Assembly (NCBI RefSeq): GCF_014692495.1
Contig: NZ_JACOIJ010000013.1
Span: 1-64,000, forward strand
DNA from: Sphingobacterium litopenaei
GTDB lineage: Bacteria > Bacteroidota > Bacteroidia > Sphingobacteriales > Sphingobacteriaceae
Direction of reading: 5' to 3'
DNA length: 64,000 bases
The notes below the pieces were generated by a model. The model was not told where the DNA came from, ran no database searches, and saw nothing but the letters and a program-made list of their open reading frames with translations. The position numbers were made by a program, and so were the translations under genes. Each line of letters opens with the position of its first letter. Within the stretch, counting starts at the first letter, position 1. This document shows, piece by piece, positions 8,754 to 17,004 of the stretch.

Positions 8754-8788
8754 AAAAAGCCGAATCTCTTAATGAGATTCGGCTTTTT
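8754..8788. terminator. Bidirectional terminator between the symporter and tRNA-Asn
   Basis: A perfect 15-bp stem (8754-8768 / 8774-8788; core GCCGAATCTC / GAGATTCGGC) has a 5-nt loop, with A and T runs built into the arms. It starts 12 bp after the symporter stop and sits 2 bp beyond the tRNA 3' end on the other strand. Confidence 0.92.
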
Positions 8789-8790
8789 AG

Positions 8791-8864
8791 CTCCTGAAGC
8801 TGGGCTCGAACCAGCGACCCTCTGATTAACAGTCAGATGCTCTAACCTGCTGAGCTATTCAGGA
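8791..8864 (-). tRNA. tRNA-Asn (anticodon GTT)
   Basis: A 74-nt cloverleaf on the minus strand. The acceptor stem is TCCTGAA / TTCAGGA with discriminator G. The D arm is AGCTCAGCAGGTTAGAGC, the anticodon loop CTGTTAA reads GTT, and the T arm is GCTGGTTCGAGCCCAGC. CCA is not encoded. It has its own exact-consensus promoter and lies 120 bp downstream of asnB on the same strand. Confidence 0.97.
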
Positions 8865-8895
8865 TCATATTAGTAGGTTTTCCCTGCCAACGGCA

Positions 8896-8926
8896 CAAAG
8901 ATAACACTTGTCTTTATAGATTCAAA
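8896..8926 (-). promoter_or_regulatory. Promoter of tRNA-Asn
   Basis: On the minus strand, TTTG (8926-8923), 19 bp, then TATCTTTG (8903-8896). Both elements match the Bacteroidota consensus exactly. The tRNA 5' end lies about 30 bp downstream. Confidence 0.75.
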
Positions 8927-8984
8927 ATGAATTTTAAAATTTCTTTGTTCCTTTTTAAAGCGGAAAAAACCTACAAAAAATCTA

Positions 8985-10679
8985 TTAATTAACTTCTACT
9001 TCTGTTTTAGCTTTTTCGTAGCTCTCATTGTGTACACTTGCTACCGCTCTACCAGATGGATCATTCAAGTTTTGGAATGAAGCATCCCACAGTAAAGCTT
9101 CCGGTGTACTACAAGCTACTGATTTCACTGAAGGAACAGTTTTCGCTGCAGCTTCAGAAGGGAAATGCGATTCGAAAATCGATCTGTAGTAATATTCCTC
9201 TTTGTTTTTAGGTGTATTCACAGGGAAACGTGTAGCAGCCGCTGCAAACTCCTCATCTGTAACTTTAGATTCAGCCTGTGCTTTCAATGTATCGATCCAG
9301 CTGTACCCTACTCCATCAGAGAATTGTTCCTTTTGACGCCATGCAATACTTTCTGGCAAGTAGTCTTCGAAAGCCTTACGAACTACCCATTTTTCCATAC
9401 GACCATCCTTAATCATTTTGTCTGCTGGATTCAACCGCATCGCTACATCCATGAATTCTTTATCCAAGAAAGGAACACGTCCTTCTACACCCCATGCTGC
9501 CAAAGATTTGTTTGCTCTCAAACAATCGTATAAATATAATTTTTTCAGTTTACGAACTGTTTCTTCGTGGAACTCCTGAGGATTTGGTGCTTTGTGGAAA
9601 TACAAATAACCACCGAACAGCTCATCCGAACCTTCACCTGACAACACCATCTTTATCCCCATTGATTTGATAACACGAGCCAATAAATACATTGGTGTAG
9701 AAGCACGAACTGTAGTAACGTCGTAGGTTTCCAAGTGATAGATTACATCGCGGATAGCGTCCAAACCTTCTTGAATAGTAAAGTTGACTTCGTGGTGAAT
9801 AGTACCAATATGATCAGCAGCTTTTTGAGCTGCTACTAAATCAGGAGCACCTTTCAATCCTACTGCGAATGAATGCAATTGTGGATACCAAGCTTCTTCC
9901 TGATCACCTGATTCAATACGTTTTGAAGCGAACTTTTTCGTAACAGCAGCAATTACTGATGAATCCAAACCTCCCGATAATAATACACCATAAGGCACAT
10001 CGGACATCAATTGACGGTGCACAGCAGCTTCTAATGCATCGCGTAAATCATCAATGCTCGTCACATTATCCTTTACCGTTTCATAAGATTCCCAATCACG
10101 CTTATACCATTTCTGAGGTTCTAAACCTTCTTTGCTGTAAATATAATGTCCTGGAGGAAATTGTTCGACTGTAGTACAGAAACCTTCTAATGATTTCAAT
10201 TCCGAAGCAACAAAAAATTGACCTTCATCATCACGACCATAGTACAAAGGAATAATCCCCATATGATCACGTGCTACGAAAAATGAATCTTCTCTTGAAT
10301 CATATAATGCAAAGCCAAAAATTCCGCTTAGATCTTCGACGAAACTAGGGCCTTTTTCTAAGTACAAAGCTAATACTACTTCAGAATCTGAATTAGTAGC
10401 AAAATTATAATGTGGTAAGGAATTACGTAGTTCTTGATGATTGTAGATTTCACCATTAACTGCTAATACAACTTTCCCGTCAGGACTGTACAACGGTTGA
10501 CTTCCTGATTTAGGATCTACAATAGCTAAACGCTCGTGCGCCAAGATAGCTTTAGATGAGCTGAAGATACCTGACCAATCTGGTCCGCGGTGACGAATAC
10601 GTTTTGACATTTCTAATACTTGGGGTCTAATCTGCGACTCCTCTTGCACTAATTCAAATGCTCCAATAATACCACACAT
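8985..10679 (-). CDS. asnB: Asparagine synthetase B, glutamine-hydrolysing
   Basis: A 564-residue enzyme that makes asparagine from aspartate, ATP and glutamine. It begins MCGIIGAF, so the catalytic N-terminal cysteine (Cys2 before Met removal) of the class II glutaminase is present. RHRGPDW, AIVDPKSGSQPL and NGEIYNHQELR follow. The synthetase domain carries the ATP pyrophosphatase loop SGGLDSSV (about 235-242) and GEGSDELFGGY. The length is typical of bacterial AsnB. I see no strong terminator between its stop and tRNA-Asn, so read-through into the tRNA is possible. An ammonia-dependent AsnA is also encoded in this window. Confidence 0.95.
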   Translation of the reverse strand: MCGIIGAFELVQEESQIRPQVLEMSKRIRHRGPDWSGIFSSSKAILAHERLAIVDPKSGSQPLYSPDGKVVLAVNGEIYNHQELRNSLPHYNFATNSDSEVVLALYLEKGPSFVEDLSGIFGFALYDSREDSFFVARDHMGIIPLYYGRDDEGQFFVASELKSLEGFCTTVEQFPPGHYIYSKEGLEPQKWYKRDWESYETVKDNVTSIDDLRDALEAAVHRQLMSDVPYGVLLSGGLDSSVIAAVTKKFASKRIESGDQEEAWYPQLHSFAVGLKGAPDLVAAQKAADHIGTIHHEVNFTIQEGLDAIRDVIYHLETYDVTTVRASTPMYLLARVIKSMGIKMVLSGEGSDELFGGYLYFHKAPNPQEFHEETVRKLKKLYLYDCLRANKSLAAWGVEGRVPFLDKEFMDVAMRLNPADKMIKDGRMEKWVVRKAFEDYLPESIAWRQKEQFSDGVGYSWIDTLKAQAESKVTDEEFAAAATRFPVNTPKNKEEYYYRSIFESHFPSEAAAKTVPSVKSVACSTPEALLWDASFQNLNDPSGRAVASVHNESYEKAKTEVEVN

Positions 10680-10871
10680 AATTTATATTTTTCTTTGAGT
10701 TATTTCTAAATTATTTAATAACACAAAATAACAGCTTTAAAAACAAAAATCATAACATTTATTGATTTTTATTGAAATTTTAACATTTTATACATGTTTT
10801 TTATAAAAATAAAATAAAACAAGTGTTATTAGCATATCAAATATGAAATTTTGAAAATTTCATTAAACAAA

Positions 10872-10897
10872 AAAGGCGTCAAAAATTTGACGCCTTT
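10872..10897 (-). terminator. Terminator of the His-rich lipoprotein gene
   Basis: An 11-bp stem, AAAGGCGTCAA (10872-10882) / TTGACGCCTTT (10887-10897), has a 4-nt loop and is followed on the minus strand by a T run. It lies 23 bp after the stop at 10920. The rest of the 240-bp gap up to asnB is AT-rich without a recognisable element. Confidence 0.85.
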
Positions 10898-10919
10898 CAA
10901 TATCTAAAGTTCTATTGGC

Positions 10920-11501
10920 TTAGTGATGCCCGTGAGCTTCTTCTTTACCACCAATTTGAACGTACAACTCAGAGACAATTTCTAATTGCTCTTTTGCGAA
11001 TGAACGCAAAGCAGCATTAGTATTGTGAGTTAAACGAGTTAAATGATCTTTCACTGTTGCTAACTCATGCTGTGCATGGTGCGCATAATCAAAATGATCG
11101 TGCGCCTCATGTGCTACTGTAGCTGTATGTGCTGTAGAATCAGCTACCGATGCAGTATTAGCTTCTTCTTCGCCATGACCTTGAGGAATACCTTTGATTG
11201 GGAAATCAACTTGATTCGCTGTAGCTAAAGAATCTAAAGTAGGCAACAATTGTGTATAGAAAGCCTTTACTTTAGTCGCAATTTCTGTAGATTTTGCATC
11301 GCCAGATTTTTCAGCATATTCTGCGTATTTAACGCCATCTAATGCTGTTTCACCTACAACTTGAAAAAACGCGTAAGCATCTCCATCTACTAAAGATGTA
11401 TGCGTGTATTTCAATTGATTTTCCTTAGCAGTATCATGTACGCATGAAGTCATCAATGAACTTGCACAGATTGCCGCAACAAATAATGTATTAAATTTCA
11501 T
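10920..11501 (-). CDS. His-rich lipoprotein, DUF4142-like
   Basis: A 193-residue protein with a lipoprotein signal ending LMTSC (Cys20). Residues about 38-105 resemble the helical DUF4142 fold (AYAFFQVVGETALDGVKYAE, then VKAFYTQLLPTLDSLA). Between about 108 and 145 lies a linker rich in His, Ala, Thr and Glu (HGEEEAN, HEAHDHFDYAHH), and the protein ends EEAHGHH. The His clusters suggest metal binding, but no function is established. It is monocistronic, with promoter and terminator of its own. The DUF4142 link is by pattern only. Confidence 0.7.
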   Translation of the reverse strand: MKFNTLFVAAICASSLMTSCVHDTAKENQLKYTHTSLVDGDAYAFFQVVGETALDGVKYAEYAEKSGDAKSTEIATKVKAFYTQLLPTLDSLATANQVDFPIKGIPQGHGEEEANTASVADSTAHTATVAHEAHDHFDYAHHAQHELATVKDHLTRLTHNTNAALRSFAKEQLEIVSELYVQIGGKEEAHGHH

Positions 11502-11523
11502 GTTTATTCAATTTTTCCGAACA

Positions 11524-11531
11524 CAAAAATA
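11524..11531 (-). promoter_or_regulatory. -7 element upstream of the His-rich lipoprotein
   Basis: TATTTTTG on the minus strand matches TAnnTTTG exactly, about 22 bp before the ATG. No clear -33 TTTG was found at the expected distance. Confidence 0.45.
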
Positions 11532-11573
11532 TAAAATATCTGATAAAGATTCTTAAAACTTTCAGAATAAGTC

Positions 11574-14150
11574 TTATGCTAGGTTTCTACCTGCATTCAC
11601 GACTCCATATATTGTTCGTCCGATGATTTTTCTATAAATTTCTTGTTGCTCTTCACTTAATCGATTATTGTCAATTGCGCGTATTGCATAGTGTTGAATA
11701 ATCAAAAGCGGCAATACAATTTTCTCTCTCTCGAGAATAGAAGCACGCTCTACGGGATAATTTTCCATTAACACATTCGCATTGCTCAATTTTAATAAAT
11801 ATGCTTTTGTTTTTTCATATTCATCATGCAGCATTTTCCAAAAATCTCCAAATTCCTTATCGTCTTTCATGTATGCTGTAATGTCAAAATTAGATTTTGT
11901 CATCGACATCATACAGTTATCAACCAATGTATTAAAGAAACCTGACGTTTGGTACAAATTACGCACATACGACCACAAATTATTCTCTTCAGCCCATTGT
12001 AAAGCACTACCTACCCCAAAGAAACCTGGAATATTTTGCTTTAATTGACTCCAAGATGTTACAAAAGAAATCGCTCTCAAATCCTGCAATCTCAATTCTT
12101 TATCCGAATTACGTTTTACAGGTCTACTACTGATATTGATTGATGACAACGCTTTCAACGGACTCAATTTTTCTAAATATTTCAAAAATTGAGGATGATT
12201 ACGCAAAGTCATAAATTTACGATGGCTTTCCGCAGCCATATCATCTATCACACTTTTTTGTTTCTCGGTCAATGTATCACTGCTATTTTGTTTGATCTCG
12301 GAAATCAAACCTGCATGCAACAATTGCTCAATATTATATTGCGCGGTATCCAATGATCCGTATTGACTACTGATGGTCTGTCCTTGAATCGTCAATTGAA
12401 TATGTTTGTTTTCTATTTCGCCACCCATGGCTGCATAGAATCGCTGAGTCTTACCACCGCCACGTGCAGGAGGTCCACCACGACCGTCAAAAAACACTAA
12501 GTCTACATCGTATTCACGCGCTAATGCTGTCAATTCGATTTTTGCTTTATAAATGGACCAGTTCGCCATCAAATAACCACCATCTTTGGTACTATCTGAG
12601 AAACCTAGCATAATTGTTTGCATATTGCCACGTTTTTTCAAATGCGTTGCATAAGCTTTATTGGTATACAAAGCTTGCATTACACTACGCGCTCTAGACA
12701 AGTCATCTACGGTCTCGAATAAAGGAACAAAATCAATTGTTAGGGATTCTTTTTTCCATCCTTGCCACAAGAACAATTGCATCAATCCCAAAATATCAGA
12801 AGCTTGTTGGCAATTGGAAATTATAAAACGCTGTGCCGCGCGCTCACTTCCTGAGGCTTGAATATCTTTTAACAATCGGATTACACCTAAAGTATCCTGT
12901 ACTAACGCATCAGCTTCTGTAGAGAAATCAAGTTGTTCTTCGTTGAATTTAAAAGCTTTTTGTTTCGCTTCTTCATCAAGATCTAAATCAGACTGTTTTA
13001 AACCTGTTTTGCCATCAAATGTTTCAACTAAATAACTAACTGTTTTTCTTAGTATGGAACTATCCTGACGAATATCCAATGTCGTGAAATAACATCCGAA
13101 AGTATTTACTTTACGAATTAAATCTTCCACTAGATTTACAAATAATCCATTGTGGTATTTGTACAATACATCCTTGATATTATTTAAATTCTCTAATATT
13201 TTGGATGTCTCGTCCACAGGATTCTCTACTGGGTTGAAACTATTATTGTACAACAACTCTTGAAGATTTTCAAGATATTGTTCGACACCACGGAAAGTAA
13301 TTCTTCTTTTTACAACTCTAAAATCACGGTAATAACATCTAAAAAGTATAGTGCGCAACATTGTTGCTACTTTTTTCGTGCTTTCTACCGTCACATTTGG
13401 ATTACCATCACGGTCACCTCCAGGCCAGAAACCTAATTCAATCAATTGTTTTACATCATCAGAAGGTAATTCTAATTCCGAATCAATTTTTGAATGAATA
13501 CTTGAAGTAACTTTGTAGAACACATTTTCCAAATACCAAGCTAAACTTATAGCCTCATCCACCGGCGTAGGCTTTTGTTTTTTGATAAAAGGCGTTTTAC
13601 CTAACTGCTGAAGCAACAAATTAATGTTTGGAATATCATTATTTTTGATAGCTTCAATTAAATCGTTAATAATACCCAACACAGGTCCTGGATAAAACTG
13701 CGTAGGATGTGCTGTCAAAACAAGACGAACAGAGAAGTCTTTCAATTTCTCTACGATGCGACTCTTCAACTTTGGATCAGTCTGCGCTAATTTGAACAAA
13801 GAATCCAAACCAGCCGTTTCATCTGTTTTTCCTAAAGCTTGAAAAGAAGAATCTTCAATCGCATCAAACAAAACAACCTGTCTTTCAATATATTGCACGA
13901 TACGAAAAAGCAAATCCACTCGATCGCTTTCTTGTACATATTGCTCGTATTGGCCAAAAAAGCTATCAATAATATGCTCTGGCGCTAAATGTTGTTCAAC
14001 ACCTCTTTCACAATGCGCAGCAAAAAATGGCAACAAAGTACCTGTGTGCTTTACACGTTGAAATGGAAGTGTTAAAAACAAGCTTTTAAACAGGTCAAAT
14101 CTTGTCAGTACCTCATTTTCAAATACAACTTGCTTTTGACTTAATTTCAT
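11574..14150 (-). CDS. ppc: Phosphoenolpyruvate carboxylase
   Basis: An 858-residue enzyme that carboxylates PEP to oxaloacetate to refill the TCA cycle. The catalytic motifs are in order: VLTAHPTQ with the active-site His (about 150), GGDRDGNP (about 244), GFSDSTKDGGY (about 520), FFDGRGGPPARGGG (about 554-567, catalytic Arg and Gly loop) and QGQTISSQYG. The C terminus is RTIYGVVNAGRNLA; most PEPCs end in NTG, so the ending is slightly different. It has a near-ideal promoter 50 bp upstream and appears monocistronic. Confidence 0.95.
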   Translation of the reverse strand: MKLSQKQVVFENEVLTRFDLFKSLFLTLPFQRVKHTGTLLPFFAAHCERGVEQHLAPEHIIDSFFGQYEQYVQESDRVDLLFRIVQYIERQVVLFDAIEDSSFQALGKTDETAGLDSLFKLAQTDPKLKSRIVEKLKDFSVRLVLTAHPTQFYPGPVLGIINDLIEAIKNNDIPNINLLLQQLGKTPFIKKQKPTPVDEAISLAWYLENVFYKVTSSIHSKIDSELELPSDDVKQLIELGFWPGGDRDGNPNVTVESTKKVATMLRTILFRCYYRDFRVVKRRITFRGVEQYLENLQELLYNNSFNPVENPVDETSKILENLNNIKDVLYKYHNGLFVNLVEDLIRKVNTFGCYFTTLDIRQDSSILRKTVSYLVETFDGKTGLKQSDLDLDEEAKQKAFKFNEEQLDFSTEADALVQDTLGVIRLLKDIQASGSERAAQRFIISNCQQASDILGLMQLFLWQGWKKESLTIDFVPLFETVDDLSRARSVMQALYTNKAYATHLKKRGNMQTIMLGFSDSTKDGGYLMANWSIYKAKIELTALAREYDVDLVFFDGRGGPPARGGGKTQRFYAAMGGEIENKHIQLTIQGQTISSQYGSLDTAQYNIEQLLHAGLISEIKQNSSDTLTEKQKSVIDDMAAESHRKFMTLRNHPQFLKYLEKLSPLKALSSINISSRPVKRNSDKELRLQDLRAISFVTSWSQLKQNIPGFFGVGSALQWAEENNLWSYVRNLYQTSGFFNTLVDNCMMSMTKSNFDITAYMKDDKEFGDFWKMLHDEYEKTKAYLLKLSNANVLMENYPVERASILEREKIVLPLLIIQHYAIRAIDNNRLSEEQQEIYRKIIGRTIYGVVNAGRNLA

Positions 14151-14200
14151 TATGAATGTTATTAATATTTTGGTGTAGGTAAAAAAAATATTATCTGGCC

Positions 14201-14230
14201 CAAATGTATATAAAATTTATATTTTTTCAA
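14201..14230 (-). promoter_or_regulatory. Promoter of ppc
   Basis: On the minus strand, TTG (14230-14228), 19 bp, TACATTTG (14208-14201): an exact TAnnTTTG element at ideal spacing. Confidence 0.7.
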
Positions 14231-14292
14231 CCTTTTTTTTGCGAATATAAAATTAAAACAAGAGTTTTAATAAAAAAATAAAATTAAAACAT

Positions 14293-14323
14293 AAATAAAG
14301 CAACCTTTTGGGTTGCTTTATTT
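14293..14323 (-). terminator. Terminator overlapping the end of the bTHX gene
   Basis: A 13-bp stem, AAATAAAGCAACC / GGTTGCTTTATTT, has a 5-nt loop. The proximal arm contains the bTHX stop codon. A weak T-rich tract follows on the minus strand. Confidence 0.75.
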
Positions 14324-14434
14324 TGATTCTTCAGCAGTCTCTTTTTTCTTTAGTCCATTTTTCCCTGGTCGTTTATTGCCATAAGATCCCATAATAATTT
14401 TTCCACGTCTTGTCTTTTTATCTCCTTTTCCCAT
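14318..14434 (-). CDS. Small ribosomal subunit protein bTHX
   Basis: A 38-residue, very basic protein that starts MGKGDKKTRRGKI and continues GSYGNKRPGKN. This matches the Thx peptide first seen in the 30S head of Thermus and widely present in Bacteroidota (30S ribosomal protein THX), where it stabilises the 16S rRNA head. The ATG at 14434 gives exactly the family start. It is a single gene between guaB and ppc on the same strand, with guaB's terminator upstream and its own terminator overlapping the stop. It is short and easily missed. Confidence 0.85.
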   Translation of the reverse strand: MGKGDKKTRRGKIIMGSYGNKRPGKNGLKKKETAEESK

Positions 14435-14510
14435 AATTAAAACTGAATTAGTGAATATAAATTGATTACTTGAGATACTAATTTAATAATTATTAAAAAC
14501 TAGAGCAAAA

Positions 14511-14536
14511 AAAAGCCTAGAAATATCTAGGCTTTT
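14511..14536 (-). terminator. Terminator of guaB
   Basis: An 11-bp stem, AAAAGCCTAGA (14511-14521) / TCTAGGCTTTT (14526-14536), lies 23 bp beyond the guaB stop and is followed on the minus strand by a long T run. Confidence 0.9.
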
Positions 14537-14558
14537 AAAAATATTATAAAGTAAAAGA

Positions 14559-16142
<1,584 letters not shown>

Positions 16143-16321
16143 TCAAATGACATGAATTTAAGAGAAGGATAATAAGTACAAAAAATTAAAATCCCATTTT
16201 TAATATTAACCTATACGTAGTTTTCAAATACTTTGGCAACATATTTGCTTTATCACAATAAAAATTAAACACTGAACTCAGGATTGACCTCAAGTTCGTT
16301 CTTAAAAACAAGTTATAGATT

Positions 16322-16798
16322 ATGAAAAAAGTATTTTTATCTTTAATTGCAGTGGGTGCCTTGACTTTCGGAGCTAATGAAGCAAAAGCACAAACTCCTT
16401 TCAAATCAGCACTAGGTGTTGTATTCGATGGTAATGATGGTGCTAACGTAGGTATCCAATACAAAACAGCTTTAAATGGTCCACAAGCATTGCAATTGCA
16501 AGCAGCATTTGGTGATCATTGGGTAACTTTAGGTGGTGACTGGCAATACGAAAGACCTATCAATGGAGCTGATGGTTTACACTGGTACGCGGGTGTTGGT
16601 GCACAAGTAAATATCTGGACAGGAAAAGGTGATAGCGATACTGGTTTTGGATTAAGACCTCAAATTGGTTTAGAATACAAAATCCCTACAATTCCATTTG
16701 CTATGCACTTAGATTATAAACCTTATTTAAGATTAAACAATGATGCACATTTCCATGGAGATGGCTTTACATTTGGTATTAAATACGTTCTTAGATAA
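16322..16798 (+). CDS. Small secreted, probably outer-membrane beta-barrel protein
   Basis: A 158-residue protein with a signal peptide (about 1-24, cleavage after AKA). The mature part is made of alternating hydrophobic/polar strands rich in Gly, Trp and Tyr (ALGVVFDG, NVGIQYKTAL, WVTLGGDWQYE, HWYAGVGAQVNIW, LRPQIGLEYK). It ends FTFGIKYVLR, with an aromatic near the C terminus as in small outer-membrane barrels. Eight strands are plausible. No function can be given. It is monocistronic, with a hairpin terminator 14 bp after the stop. Confidence 0.7.
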   Translation: MKKVFLSLIAVGALTFGANEAKAQTPFKSALGVVFDGNDGANVGIQYKTALNGPQALQLQAAFGDHWVTLGGDWQYERPINGADGLHWYAGVGAQVNIWTGKGDSDTGFGLRPQIGLEYKIPTIPFAMHLDYKPYLRLNNDAHFHGDGFTFGIKYVLR

Positions 16799-16811
16799 GA
16801 AATAAGCTAAA

Positions 16812-16842
16812 AAAGGGAATCAAATGGTTCCCTTTAATATTT
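16812..16842 (+). terminator. Terminator of the small outer-membrane protein gene
   Basis: A 10-bp stem, AAAGGGAATC / GGTTCCCTTT (16812-16821 / 16826-16835, one G-T pair), has a 4-nt loop and is followed by a T-rich stretch. Confidence 0.8.
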
Positions 16843-16893
16843 TTTTTCTTTCCTGTAACTATATAATCCTTATATAGTTAATCTCTTCATTCC

Positions 16894-16927
16894 TTTGTTT
16901 TCTTTCTGTATTTTTTTTATACCTTTG
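16894..16927 (+). promoter_or_regulatory. Promoter of secDF
   Basis: TTTG (16894-16897), 22 bp, TACCTTTG (16920-16927). The -7 element is an exact TAnnTTTG and the spacing is slightly long. The secDF ATG is 78 bp downstream. Confidence 0.55.
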
Positions 16928-17004
16928 CGAATCTTGGTAAATATTTTTATCATTACATCGTAATAAAAACATAAACTATATCAAATTAATAGACGAATAA
17001 GAAA

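Noticed and set aside
9165-9533. 122-residue frame opposite asnB
   Set aside because: A shadow of a certain gene; no recognisable domain and an unlikely composition (Cys/Phe-rich).
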